The notes under the pieces: model-generated
What the model saw: only the letters and a program-made list of their open reading frames with translations
The model's database searches: none
Told to the model about the DNA's origin: nothing
Program-made: the position numbers and the translations under genes
Shown: positions 13,201 to 26,484 of the stretch, one piece after another
Numbering within the stretch: the first letter of the stretch is position 1
Layout: each line of letters opens with the position of its first letter
Source of the DNA: Panorpa germanica
Lineage: Eukaryota > Arthropoda > Insecta > Mecoptera > Panorpidae
Direction: 5' to 3'
Assembly (NCBI GenBank): GCA_963678705.1
Contig: OY783217.1
Location: 6,138,001-6,202,000, forward strand
Length of the DNA: 64,000 nucleotides

Positions 13201-14339
13201 GTCCGAATTGTAAGAGTTTTTACGCATTAGATAGCAGATATTTTAACAGAGTAAAATTAAAAAATATTACTCAAATAATATCTCCTTAACCTAAAATAAA
13301 TAACCGGTTTCTACGTACTCGCAAAATACAATGAATATATTATATTTTTAATCAAAATTTAAATTTTCCTGCATCGAAATTAGAACAAACAAAAATAATA
13401 ATTTATAAAAACAAAAACAAGCTACGATTTATAAAACTACATACGAGTATATATGCAGATGTATAATGCACATGTTTTTAATTTTGTTTTCCAAAATAAA
13501 TTCAAAAACTTAAAATGCAAATAGAGTGCAACATTTTATATTCTAAAACAAAAGTTGCATTTTCCATAATGCAATTTTCCAGTACAAATTAAGCATAATA
13601 AAGTTCTATGTTAAGTAGATAGAAGATACTAAAAAAAAGTTCTATAATAATTTTAAGTTTTTATTTATTTTTAATTTAATCCTTGAGAAAAAGTTTTTTA
13701 TTGCCTGAAGAGTCTAGTTTCATGCAATAGCTGGGTAAATTTATATTTTTTAACCCATATTTAAAGTTGAATTATTTTCTTCTGACATATATACCAGTAT
13801 ATATATATACCAGGGGTAATGGCTTAAGCATAATATATCTTTTAGTTTTAAATCTTTTTGATTAATACATTTTATTCGTTATTGACATATATAAAATATA
13901 GCTCGTATATCTGACCGAGTTTTCAATGGAATAACAGATTAATAACTTTATAATAATACCACTAGTATAGTTTTGTTTTTTACCGCTTTATTTTATTTTA
14001 AAAGACTGAAAAGTTTCAGTTGCTTAATAATAGATAAATTATAAAGTTGATAATTATAAGAAAGGATTCTGAAACTTATTAAACTTTAAGTAGTGCTACT
14101 AATAACTTGAAAAAAATAACTTTTGACTTGTTACTACTATGATTATTTTCTTTACTTGGTAATAAGTGTTTGTTATGGATATACGTAAACTTGCATCCTT
14201 TATCTGATTCAATACTCAGATGACTCAAAAATGCACCCAAACAAAATTAAAATACAGACTAACTTGTCGAATACAACAGCGTACAACTCGAATACTGCTT
14301 CTGCCGTTATCTCAAAACTCAATATTCGAAGATGTTATT

Positions 14340-14400
14340 TGTTACTACGGTTAAATTGATTATGTGCTCATGTAATCATAAACGTCTAAAGATAAGTGTC
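14340..14400 (+). repeat. Repeat family F, copy 2
   Basis: GGTTAAATTGATTATGTGCTC followed by TAATCATAAACGTCT matches 28130-28175, 56480-56520 and 63262-63300. Confidence 0.55.
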
Positions 14401-17400
14401 CACAGGTTCGAACCGCTCGCATCTCTATATTGAATAAAACGTAAAAGGGAAAGCGAGCGAGAGGGAAGCCGAATGCAGTGACAGCTAGGTTTTTAGTATT
14501 ACCTGTATAGTTTAGTCACAGAAATGTTTTATCGCTGGCAGTGTTGATTAAAAAAGCAGACTCTGCTATATTTTCCGATCTCGGTTATTGTCACAGTAGA
14601 TCCGGATATTCCGGACACCTCCTTTTTCATGAAGAATTTTTTAAAACGATTTGTACTATTTGAAATTGAAAACTGATTTAAAATTTTCTAATTTTAATAA
14701 AATTAAAAATGATAGTAAATGAAACGCTGCATTAAAAAGGAGGCGTCTAAAGATTGATCATATATAAAATATAAGAATTAAACAAGTAAATAATTGATTT
14801 TCTGCAGTAATCTACCAGTTTCTAATTTAATTAACAAGTATAATTTTGCGCAGATACTATCTAATGTAGTTTCAAAGTATAGTATATTAAAAATACATTT
14901 TTTTAATGTAAAAATAAATTTCAGTGCATGAATTTGCAATTTCATTAGTAAAATAAATTCCGTAAAAGCAGTAAATGAATGCGATGCATTTAGAAACGTC
15001 TGGAGTTTCATATTCCCATGTGGAATAATTGAAATAATCTAAGTTCTCGGAAAAAGAGTAAAAATTAAAATAAAAAAAGTTAAATCAGAGAATACATAGA
15101 AAACGGGTATATTTAAAAATATATGAAAAAGTTTAATAATATAATAAACAAAATTTAATTATTGAACGTAGAATTTAATTAAAATACTAAGCGAAAATAT
15201 TAAGCGAGAACTAAAATATAATGTATTAAAATAAGTGTATAATCGAATTATAAAATAAATTAAACAAATATGAGAAACACAACAAAAGTAGTGTAACTGA
15301 GCATGTTCAACTGTACGTACCTACGTACTGTGGCGTATGTATTAGTAAATAACAAAATAAATAAAAATAAAGTATTTTGGTTGACGTCATGTAAATAAAA
15401 TATTTTTATAAATATGATTCATGTTCCGGACAACCTACTGAACTGCCATTGCGATTACATTCCGCCATGTTGGTTTAGCAGCCATTGTTGTTTATGTAAT
15501 TCAACAAATAACTTAGTTTCAAGTATGTACTTGTTTTTATATAAACAAACAAAGGTTATTAGAAAGTGCATCAATATTAAAATTGCTAATATATTAAGTG
15601 TTTGCATATTATAACAAAAAGTAGGTAGAAAGTACAGGGTATCCAGCGAGATACGTAGTCGACACCAACATATTCGAGCTCATGTATTTGACCTCAGTCG
15701 GCAACTCTGTTCAACACCGTTCAAAAATAGAACAACCCAAAATTGGTAAGTAAATATTTTTCTTTTAGCAAATTAAACAGGTGATAGTAACATGGTGTTG
15801 TTTTGTTACACTGTTAGCTTAAAACTAAAATAACTGTTGACTTTACTCGTATATGAATACACGAGAGTACAAACAAGAAAATAAACATTCTCCAAAAACC
15901 TCCTGTACTTAAGATGAATTCAAATGTAAATAATTAACTTTATGAATAAAATTTAGCAACAAAATTATGTTAATTTAATAATACATATTCACAAATATAA
16001 TGTTAAAGAAATTAGACAAACACAAGAGTATAAACATGTTATTTTATTTAATAAGAATGCCAGCAAGGTGTATTAATTCGTAGCAGGTACTTAATTTTTT
16101 AATTGCAGTAGGTTTATTTAACAAATAAAGCTTCCAGCTTTTGAGCTTTCAAGCAATGTAGAGAAGTAGACTTAAGTTTTCAAACAATGCGTTGAGTTCT
16201 TTGAGGAATTGTTTGATTGTGAAATGTTTTAACGAGGGCTGGTAAAACGGTTAACATAATGCTGTTGTGTGTCATGTACGAGAATAGGTATGTTGATTGC
16301 GTATGTATTCGCATGTTTCTCCTCCATTTCTCCTATTTTGTTTGAACGACCACATTTGTTGTTATTAGAGGGTTCTAATCCTTTCCAATTATAAAATAAT
16401 TATATGTTTAAAACTATAAAATATTAATTATATTAATATTTAAATTTTGTTAAATATTTATTACCGATTTTTCTATAATGATTTACCGATACGTGGGCTT
16501 ATGATTAAAACTCATGATAGCATACTACTTCTCTTTAAAGTATATCTATTTCTTAATAGTATTAATTTTCTTAATTCTGGTAACAGTGTACTTATTTCTA
16601 ATCAATCACGCTTTAACATCAGAGCGAAAAGCATCTAAATTTTCACGTTCACACCCCGGTAACCCATCGATACATCGTTGTAACCGGAAAAATTGTGAGA
16701 GTTTTTAGTGCAAAATTCTAACAAATATAATTGGTTAGAATTCTCTTACATTTCTATCAGCTATCAGAGATTCTGAAGTACCGTATGGTTTTGTTTGTAA
16801 ATAAAAAATAAATGAAACAAAATAAACCACACATGAAATAAAGTTTTGTATGTTGTAGAATATTAAATTTAAATTAGTTTTGACATCATTCGAAAGTTAT
16901 AGTTAGTTGAAATAAGTCAGGCAAATGCTGTATTCGTTTGGTAATATAGTTATAGGATATTTATGCAGCATGCAGCAACTGAACCGTATTGGTTTGTAGA
17001 TATAATGCTTAATTTTGAAAAGAGGAGGAAAAAGAGGAAGGAAGAAATTTCTTTATAGCACAATATTTATCATATTGTCAATTAATGATTCTTAGTTTTT
17101 CAAAATAATCGTAAAAAAATTTAAATTAATGGGGCGGTGTAGGGGTCGTATGTTAAAAAGGCAAATTTTAACGTAAAACTCTGATAATACGAATACAGTA
17201 GCTCTAAGAGTATTGAAACCTTTTCTACATATAAAGGATAATAAATAATATATATATAAAAAAAATATATGCAAGAAAAGTTACTTTCTAGGGAACGTCC
17301 TCGAGGTTTTAATTTTTTTCTATTTTTTTTTAATTATTTATATTAATGTCCATTATATTAAGTTTATTGTGTGAAAATTTCAAGTCCATTGGAGTAATAT

Positions 17401-18680
17401 TGTCGGAGATATGGAGTTTTAAGTCTTCACGTCTGCTCTGGTTTCGTCTTTCTTGAAACTTTTCAAACACGTTTTAGTCACACTTAGCTTTTTCAGAGTC
17501 AGTGCCCTATCTAGCACAAAATCTATTTTACCGATCCATCTGAAATTTTGTACACTCTTTCTTTACATAAATGCCGAGGTAGCGCTGTCGAGTTTTTTTT
17601 TTCAATTTTAACGTATTTTAAAATAAAAAAGTTTCTAATTTCTTTCATGAAAAATGGGTATTTTGACTTCTAAGTGCTGTAAAAAATTGAAAAATCAATT
17701 AAATAAAAAAATTCGACAAGGGTATCTGCTGAAACTTATCAACTAATGAAACAATTTTGGATTTTTGATTTCAAAAAAAACTTTTTTTTATGACATTTGC
17801 GAAGATTTGCTGTCAATGCCTCATTTCTTAATATTTATTTATGAAAATTTTACAAAGTATTCTTTAAATGTTATTTTATCATGTAGTAATTATAGAAATA
17901 ATTATATATTAACTGTGTCGTCAAAAAACATTATCGAAAATATGATTTTTTTTGTTACGATTTGACCTGAACACCCCCTTTCAGAGACTTTAAATTATTA
18001 TCGGACAATGAACGGTTATTGAACTCTCTATTCTAACCAAACAAATATCATAATAAAAACAAAAACATTCGTAATTCAAAACAATAATTATATTAATAAA
18101 AAGAATAAGAAGTAAAACCCGTTTATTACTACTCAGGATATTAAACAGTAAAAGTAAATGGTAAAAACAGCATAATAAAATAATCCGTTTTACGAGTATA
18201 TGATATTCAAGTAATTATTTTACAGAATCTTACGAAGCTATAGCGAGTGAGAACTTCCATCTTCAGAACTTTATGCATGAAGAAAATTAATCTCTCATAA
18301 AATATTCATATTCCATTTTAATTAAATATTCATAGAAATTAGTACGCCTCGTATTCACATCATTATACTAATCACTACCTGTAATATTATCCAAATATTC
18401 GTACGTCTGTGTTAGGGCTGTGACCTTGTTATTGATTACAACTATATGTGACTGTGTATGTAACACAGTTTACACACACAACTACACGCAATAAGGCAGT
18501 GTCACAGGACAAGGACAACATATTATACATGGGTGACTAGGAAGGATAGAAACTAGGACATAATCCCAAGCTTATAATAAAAAGTTTACTAATAACAACT
18601 TTTACGTTTATGTATAAAAAGTAATTCTATCTCTGTTATACTTGCATATCGTAAATATCTTTATCTCTCTCTTCCAGCTG

Positions 18681-18699
18681 ATAATAATAATAATAATAA
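18681..18699. repeat. (TAA)n microsatellite
   Basis: About six uninterrupted ATA/TAA units. Confidence 0.9.
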
Positions 18700-18854
18700 A
18701 CATTAACCGACCTTAATCTGTACTATGCAAATTTTATAATTAGACATACTCCATTTGGTTTAGAATCACATGCATAATGGATTTATTATTTTTGTTTTGT
18801 AAAAATAGATTAAGTAAAGTGAATTTTTTTTAAACAGTCTATTCTTATACTGTT

Positions 18855-19712
18855 CAACGGAGGATTTTATTTTGAATTACGCGCCGTTTTTTCAGCGAGC
18901 GGTAAATTTGAAAAGCTAATATTTGACAGTTGCTGAAAAGTATTATTTACTATGATAACGTTACTTTAGTTACAGTAAATTTAATGCATTCATTACATAA
19001 ATCATGATACATGATAAACCAAAAAATTTTGTTTTGGTTAATTTTTCAAAATATAAACGCAATGTTTTGTTAAATATATCAATTTCAGTATATATAAAAA
19101 GTGCAATAGCGAAGTACAAAAAGACAATGGATTTTCCTTGCCAACGCTTCACAGAAGCCCGATCATCATCCCGTAATGTGCTTGTAAACTAAATTTTTAT
19201 GAGTGTTTTTTTCAAATTCTGATTATCCAAAATATAGTTATTTAAATATCCAAAAGTTGAGCATATAGCTATTTAAAATTTGAATTTCTGTGTTGCCGTT
19301 TAATTTTTAACCGTCTCCGGATTATTATTCTCTGTTCACAACATTCATAATATTAAAACTTTCTATGTTTCACGAGTTAGGTGTAATTGACGTGTCACTA
19401 ACATATACTTGACTATAATGGTAAGGTCGACGTGACGTCTTTAATAATTCAATGTTCAAAAACGACTATTTTAATTGTTAATAGTTCCTGTAATAAATTA
19501 TAGGATATTTGACTGCCTGATAGCTAATTTTGTCAATAAATGGTACAGTTTTATAGAAATAAGACGTGGTTTTCAACTCCATTAGTTTTCTAATGCGATA
19601 GTAGTGCCGTTCTTCTTATTTTAAACGAAATATTTCTCAACTGTCAAAAATTAGCTTTTAAATTTCACCGCTATGAAAATGGCGCGCAATTCAAAATGAC
19701 ATCACCTTTGGA
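18855..19712. mobile_element. Element bounded by roughly 85-bp inverted repeats
   Basis: The left arm (about 18860-18945) reads TTTTGAATTACGCGCCGTTTT, then AAAGCTAAT-TTTGACAGTTG. The right arm (about 19627-19710) is the reverse complement with scattered mismatches. The roughly 680 bp between has a 60-codon frame on each strand at 18970-19192 but no transposase-like sequence. It fits a non-autonomous inverted-repeat transposon. Target duplications are not evident. Confidence 0.55.
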
Positions 19713-19820
19713 ATACTATCAGAGACTTATAAATACCCAGAAACCTTTTGTTAATTATTATTAGGTATTATTGTTTATAATTACATATTAGAAACTACCG
19801 GAAGTCGTAAATACCAAATG

Positions 19821-19830
19821 TATATAAATT
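19821..19830 (+). promoter_or_regulatory. Candidate TATA box
   Basis: TATATAAATT precedes by about 29-35 bp candidate initiator A residues (19850 and 19858), the usual spacing for an RNA polymerase II TATA promoter. A second TATAAATA lies about 90 bp upstream near 19729. In AT-rich DNA a TATA box alone means little. Its position ahead of an ATG-free C-rich leader with three splice donors is what gives it weight. Confidence 0.4.
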
Positions 19831-19849
19831 CGCGCCATTTCTCTACTGC

Positions 19850-20043
19850 AGAATTTCATCTTAGTATTCATACATCTAACAGAGTTACAACAATAACATT
19901 CAGACACCGACAAAGTGAACCCTAACCCCATCTTACAGTTACCTCATTAACACCCCTACCCTCCTCATAACTTCTTTCCCCTTCAACGAAAGGTGAGTGG
20001 CAACTGGCAAGACACAGGTGAGTTGATATACAATTAACTGAAG
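19850..20043 (+). other. Candidate untranslated first exon with three alternative 5' splice sites
   Basis: After the TATA box, about 190 bases contain no ATG and are C-rich compared with the flanks, as in 5' leaders. Three near-perfect donor sequences follow: AAG|GTGAGT (intron from 19993), CAG|GTGAGT (20018) and AAG|GTAAGT (20044). Three such matches in about 50 bp are unlikely by chance. If real, this is the transcription start of a + strand gene, with translation starting in a later exon; the ATG exon at 48379 is a possible partner. There is no transcript evidence here. Confidence 0.4.
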
Positions 20044-21499
20044 GTAAGTTTCTAATACAACTTCTCAATTATGTTTTAAGTTCTTCTTCCTTTCAACTTC
20101 CTTATTTCGTATACAATGTTTCCTTAACATTAGGATATCCGTTTCATGCCGGAAGAGTCTAACATATTTGAAGGGATTGGAAGGGAAGGATACAACGGAA
20201 ACAATCTAATTTCTTAGTGTAATATCTTTGCGTTAGTGTCTTAAGGAACATTAATATCTTGAATGAATTAAATGATACAATAAATAATTAAAAATAGTTT
20301 TACATTTCTGTGAAAAATATGAACCTGTAGGGATGTTAATCCTTTTCACATTAAAATATTTTTGTATTATTGTATAACCCATATTTAATAAATGTTTAGC
20401 CTATAAACATATTTCTTGCATCTTATATGAAACTTTATATCCGAATACAGCTGTACACTGAAAACCTTTTTTATGATGTTACACTTTTAAAAACTATAAG
20501 TTTGAAGTGAAACAAGTTTTATAAAATATATTTGATTTTTTGAAACTTTTACAGCTGATTACCCGTATTGAAAGCATCCTTCCATAAAAGAAAAGAGCTT
20601 GCACAACAATATAGTAGTTTTCACTTAGCTGAGTAATACTAATGTTACGATGGAAAAACAAAACGAACGGAAAATACTAATTTAATAAAGAAAACTAAAA
20701 AGTATACCTATACTTTTATATTATATTGAATTCCACTTAAAATTAATCGTTAATCGAGCTTACACATAACTCTTATCCTAAATAATTTTCATTAACAAAA
20801 CAAATTCAATAGTTATGTCTAGACATTAGTCTGACCAATATTAAACCTTGGTATTTCTATCTACAGTTTGATGTTTGTTTAAATATTACTGAGAATACCT
20901 AATAAATCGAAAATCGTTAAAATAGCATAGACTAAAGAAAATTATAACAGTAATAAAACATATAACAAATTAAGTACTAACCATCATTCCACATGTGTAA
21001 ATATAAAATTTACAAGAATATTAAAAAACAAATAAATATTGTGCTGCTATTTTACACTGGAAACTGTTATTTTACAAAAAACAAAACAACAGAATTATTA
21101 AATAAACATACATTTATAATTTATTTGCATCCTGCAGTCTAAATGGGTCAATTGATACTTTCATTACGCTCAATATAGTGTAATTGAACACACATGAAAA
21201 AAATAAATGGAATCATTCAGTTTATATCGAGTATGGAGGATAGTGTCAGTGTAACATATCAAAATGTTGTATGGAAATAATAGTTTTTTATTTTGAAAAT
21301 ATACAAAACTATACATCAAATGTGTAATAAATATCGGCACTTAACGTGTTTCACATACTATGGGAATAACAACCAATATTTAATGATTTTCTTGTATTTT
21401 TTATTTATTTAAATTATTTAATTCTAACCTATCACGTAGTTCTACATCGATGCTTAATGTTAGAACATAATCAATAAAATTTTGATAACTTCCAAACTC
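20044..21499. other. AT-rich non-coding stretch
   Basis: Nothing recognised beyond simple A/T runs. If the leader upstream is real, this is intron. Confidence 0.6.
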
Positions 21500-21504
21500 A
21501 GACA

Positions 21505-21595
21505 ATATAGCATTGGTCTGGAGATCGAATCCGAAGACACTTCAGTTTATCGTCAAGCGTTATTGATCTCGGCCACTGTACCGTCTGATTTTATT
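21505..21595 (-). repeat. tRNA-derived SINE head (pseudo-tRNA)
   Basis: On the minus strand, TGGCCGAGATCAATAACG (21575 down to 21558) resembles an RNA polymerase III A box. GGATTCGATCTCC (21532 down to 21520) resembles a B box, 43 bp downstream. TGGCCGAG is typical of tRNA-Ser/Leu-type heads. There is no complete acceptor stem, so it is not a functional tRNA. A related GTAGCCGAGATAACGATA occurs near 46726 on the + strand. Confidence 0.6.
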
Positions 21596-21974
21596 TAAAA
21601 ACAGTTATTATCTCACATACTAACGCCAATAAAGAAACTGACAAATGGACGGACATGTTATAAGATTTCTTAGAACTCTTAGATCACGGTTGGTTACTTC
21701 GCGCTTGCTCATAGTTGGTCACTTCTGCAACATTGTGTAGAAATAGACAGATTTATTGACACTGTGACAACGTCGATAACATTATTCGTTACAGATACAA
21801 TGGCCAACGGAAGTACGGCTTGTTGACGCTATTTATTACTGTATTATTTATCTCTTTCTTTTATCTGTTTTGATATATTGCCATTTGAGTACTAGAAAGA
21901 GAGAGATGCTAGAAATGTGTACTTGATTAAACAGGTGAAATGTACAAGGTGTTGTTTTTATGTAATGATGCTAT

Positions 21975-22192
21975 TAAAGTTCAAATTACGAGAGTTCTGC
22001 GGTGACTAACGCTTAAAACAAGTCATGCCGTATAAAACTGTGATACAATGGAAAAACACTGCCTCACAAATTTGTTTATAATGTATATAGAAACGAATAA
22101 GAAAAAAATCACCATTGCATAGTAGATTTATACGGCTCTTATAACCTCTTTTAAGCACGAGTCGCGGCCGATCTCTCGTAATTTCAAGTATA
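21975..22192 (+). mobile_element. Palindromic MITE (family H), copy 1
   Basis: Terminal inverted repeats start AAGTTCAAATTACGAGAG and end CTCTCGTAATTTCAAGTA. Inside are the shared core GTATATAGAAACGAATAAG and TTAAAA/TTTTAA arms. TA at both edges is compatible with a Tc1/mariner-type insertion. Two more copies lie at 53301 (inverted) and 57808. Confidence 0.8.
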
Positions 22193-23646
22193 CATAGCCG
22201 TTATATAAAAAAACATATTTTTTAAATTAGCTAATGCTATCAGCCGACTTTAAATAAATACAGAGGACATAACTAGCCTAATTTTGAAAATGATTTTGGA
22301 AAATAGTACAATGTTAACGGGCGTACTAAAATTACTTAGTATTTTCGGTACTTGATTGGATCTCTGATAGTTTGTATACTATACTATAAATAATAAAATG
22401 TCTTTGGTAAACCGAATGATTTGGTAATCTAAACCATCTCGAATTAGTTCTGACTATCGAGGACTACATTTATTTTAACTGTGATTGAGCTAACGTGAAA
22501 GATATGAAGGCGCCAGCTCTGATGGCAATGGCAATAAATATAACATGTATAGTAATAAATTAAATGTATTATATTTTACATTTTTTGTTCATGTCTGCAT
22601 TTTAAACTAAGTGAGTTAATCTAATAATTCCGCTAAAAATTTAATTCAAATACAAATCTCATTAAAATAACTATTGTCAATAAAATTAAATTAAAATAAT
22701 TTGGATAAAATAATTCCATTATTTCAAATAATTTTAATACAAAGTTATTGTGATATTTTATTTAAAAAATGTTTACAGAGAATTTATGGGTAATTTAACT
22801 ATATACTCGTGTGTATGTATATACATGTACTTTGACAATATATAATGTAGGTATTTGTGGTAGAAAAAGTAATTTATTTGTATAATTAAAAGTGATTTAA
22901 TATGGAACATAAAATCGATAAACGATTATCAATATAAAAAGCCACGCAATTATTATTTAAATAATTTGTTATAAATAATCTAGATTCGATAATGAACGAG
23001 TCTGTATAAAATATTCATTAAAAATGGAGATTTTAATTAGTATTTTTAATTAGTCTTTGAATTAATAATTTATATATTATTACCGCTTCGGATAGATATA
23101 TATTTTAAAATATTTTTATTAAATTTATCCGGAATTGAGTTCGGGTTCGATTGCTGTTTATTTTTTCCGAATAAATAAATAATATTTATTATTAATTGAA
23201 AAATAACTATTTTTATAATAATTATTTATAAATTTTTTTAATCGCAAAGAAACTAGTTTTTTTTATGTGAAAACATTGCAGAAAAAAAATACCTACCTTT
23301 ATTACTGGTGATAATATGAACTGTAAATTATTTTGTAGAATTAAAATGATGTATTATTTGTTTTTTTAACCTTTACTTTCATCACTAATAAATATAAGTT
23401 TGTAATGATCAAATTTTGATAGATAACATTAAAAGCATGGAGTAGAATAATATAAAATTTAAGACCAAGTAAACAACCCAATTCACCATTTTTGATAAGT
23501 CCTTTAATTTTATTGAAATAACTCTTTACCATAAAATAGTTTTGCATGAATAAATTAACGGTACAATAAAATCGCGCTGCTCTCTGTTCGTTCTGAGTAG
23601 TAATTTCCGTTCAATTTAAATTATATATTCATTCATATTGTGGATG

Positions 23647-23674
23647 TATATGTATACGTATACGTATACGTATA
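23647..23674. repeat. GTATAC hexanucleotide repeat
   Basis: Several perfect tandem GTATAC units, themselves palindromic. Confidence 0.85.
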
Positions 23675-24091
23675 TATTATGTTCTATTTACATCAGAAAA
23701 TACTTGAACAATTTAAAACTTTATGTATTTAATATTAATGAATTCATAGTCCCTTTACCTTACGTATAAATCTGAAACATAACGTTGATTCATATTGAAA
23801 TAAGTTAGACCGACTACTAGAAATAATAGAGTAAAAAAGTCGTAATTACTATTTGAAATTAATTTGTTGATAAATAGTTTGAAAATTAATAGAGAAATAG
23901 TTGTTATTAGTTTAAAATTTAGTATATGTTTGGTAAAGTAATATAGCCAGTAAATGACGTTAACGAAGTATTAAAATTAGAAAATTATTCTTAGAATCAC
24001 TAATTGATGTAGAATTAAATGGATCTAGATCCAGGGCCTTCCAACTTTTTTGTGAATAAAGTTATTATAATTAAACTGGAATTTTTTTTCT

Positions 24092-24130
24092 ATTATATAT
24101 ATATATATATATAATATAATATAATATATT
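24092..24130. repeat. (AT)n followed by (ATAAT)n
   Basis: About ten AT units pass into four ATAAT-type units. Confidence 0.9.
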
Positions 24131-25314
24131 ACAGACCATTTTCTCAATTATCAACCTTAGCAGTTCAAAGTATATATAAATTTATAAACACTTACATAAC
24201 ATAATTTACAACTTATTTATACGTCTAAGGGTACTTAAAAAAAAGAGATTAATTTAGTTTTATTGATAAAGTCAATAAGGTTTTCAGACTGTCCCTGCCT
24301 TTTACGTCTTATTTGTCTATATTATAAAAACCTTGTCTGTGCAAAGTACCTTGAGCATCGAAGAATAATATGCAAAGAGCATTTAAATTCAAAATTTTAT
24401 ATTGTATTGAAATTTAATTATGATGAAACTAAATCTTCATATATAAAAATTCTGCCTGCGTATGGTTATGCTCATAAAACTCGAAAAGTAGTCGGTCTAA
24501 CTTGAAGTCTGTGTTTTCGGTTGTGTGTGTCTTTAATTTACTTTCCCATACATTTCATTTCAGACTTGCAGTGCTGTGTCATATATACTGTAATAAGAAA
24601 TGGTACATAACCCAAATATGGTTGAATAAGTTTAGGATACGATGCTAGCTCAATTTTGGGTTAAGACATAATAATCCAGGAATCATAAACCTTAGGTATT
24701 ATAGATATTGACTAAACAGTAAAGTTATTGTCTCTAACATAACATAACCCTAGTTTAAACCACAGATGAACTATTTAATAGCAAATTACCGCAGTTTATT
24801 ACCGATTTCTAGTTTATTAGATACTAGTCGTAGTTACACTTAAGTATTGAAGTACATACACACCTATTTACGACAATAACCCTTTTACGAAGATTTAAAT
24901 ACACATCCGAACTAAAGTATTAAGATATAAGATGTTAGTCTTCACCAGAGGTAACGAACCTACGGAACGTGTGTTAGAATTGACATGAACGAATTGCAAT
25001 CACTGAATTACTTATACATTTTTTAAGGAAGTATAGGACGTTAACGTAAAAATTTTAGAGACCTAGGGTTCATAGTTCTCTTTTTATACATAATTAAAAA
25101 TAGTCATTTTCCATACAAATCATAATTTTTAGCTCAATTTCACCACATAATATAACTTTTAACTATTAAAAAATGGTGACACGGCTTTCAAAAACTAGGT
25201 GTATATAAAATAATCTTTTCTGTAACTATTGCAAAAAGAAAATTATCAAAAGGATACCTATCTACGAAAATATTTAAATAAAACCTTTAAGAAACAGTAA
25301 ATGTAGGTTATAAG

Positions 25315-25450
25315 CCGGCAACGTTGCAAATGCCAATTTGAGCGGGAAATTCAAAATCGGAATAAATGTTATATAAAATATAACAATTTATTGGTCAAAA
25401 AACCAAATCACGCATGCGTCCACACGTAAATTTACAGCGTTGCCAGATTT
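25315..25450. mobile_element. Short inverted-repeat element with promoter-like motifs
   Basis: The left edge CCGGCAACGTTGC is mirrored at the right by GCGTTGCCAG (reverse complement CTGGCAACGC), so this may be a MITE of about 135 bp. It carries GAGCGGGAAA (E2F-like), ATTGGTC (inverted CCAAT) and ACGCATGCGT (NRF-1-like palindrome). These motifs may be incidental. Promoter or transposon cannot be decided from the sequence. Confidence 0.4.
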
Positions 25451-26484
25451 ATTATTCCTTTTTCAAAATATTTAATTTGAATTTAAATTGAATTAATATA
25501 AATTTGATATTAATTACAGGGTAATTTTTATTTATTAAACTATTATATGCATAAAAAAATCATTTTAACAAGCAAAAAGCAGTTTAATAGGGAATTGAAA
25601 AATTCATTTTCAAAGGTACAGTCCCAATATTTGCTTGTCCCTCATGTACTTCGTATTTTGCATTTCGTATTACCGAGAGATAAACTTTTAGTATTGACGG
25701 TACGACGGTACCTCCTTAAAAGCTACAGCAATATCAAATAGCGGCTCTGTTTCAAGTAAGAAAAAAAATCTGACACAACAGATACAAGAATACAAGCCCT
25801 TTGTATCGTTTTGAAAATGATTTACATGTATTTGCAAATTTTTAAGCACGCGGATATAAAAAATGTTCGCCATCTCTGTTCTATGCCTATGTTATTAGAG
25901 ATACAGGTGAAGACCTTCAAAGTTTAGATGTTTAGAGTATCCTAAGGGCCTTATGAGCCTCATAAATGAATAAGGGAGGGTTGGTGAATGATGAAAGGCA
26001 ACCCTTCACCAATCACTGTCACTTTATATGACAGTTATAACATTACGTTGAGATAATGTTGATTATCTTTGATACTGGTACTCGTATATCGATCCGGATC
26101 AAAATGTTAGTTAATTAATCATAGAATTTCACAGGTAAATTGCTTAGCTCATTGATTAAAAATATTTACCTTTGAAGTAACTATTGTATATACACCTATT
26201 ATATTATACGAAGAGTTGATGAGACTGACAGCGCTTGAATTTGGTAACAACAGATACTGACACCACATCGTGCAGATGATGAAGTCATTATAAACAGACA
26301 TATATAAATAAGAACATACCCAATGAAGCGAAGTGATATTGTTAGTGCAGTAGACATATTCTGAGTGGGTCTTACCTGGAAAAAAAGAACATACAGTTAG
26401 TTAAATTAATAAGAAATATTTATTTAGTTTATTAAAAAGTAATAAATAATTTTTATTAGCTACTTGTGTAGTTATGTTTATTTT

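Larger units (their letters stand above)
13201..18854. other. AT-rich non-coding stretch
   Basis: No gene supported. It contains one copy of repeat family F at 14340-14400 and a short (TA)n near 13797. An ACAGGGTATCC motif at about 15637 resembles an element end also seen near 28680. A (TAA)n run lies at 18681-18699. Frames of 60-66 codons near 15414, 16447-16708, 17092 and 17765 carry no family signature. Confidence 0.6.
22193..26484. other. AT-rich non-coding stretch with microsatellites
   Basis: No gene supported. Contains GTATAC repeats near 23647-23674, (AT)n/(ATAAT)n near 24092-24130, and a small inverted-repeat element at 25315-25450. Frames of 61-80 codons near 23341, 24263 and 25547-25873 have no recognisable family features. 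Confidence 0.6.

Noticed and set aside
14403..14415. GGTTCGAACCG, a B-box-like string
   Set aside because: No A box or tRNA arms at suitable distance on either strand.
15740..15755. GGTAAGTAAAT as a splice donor of another first exon
   Set aside because: No convincing promoter or leader upstream; the adjacent ACAGGGTATCC suggests a transposon end instead.
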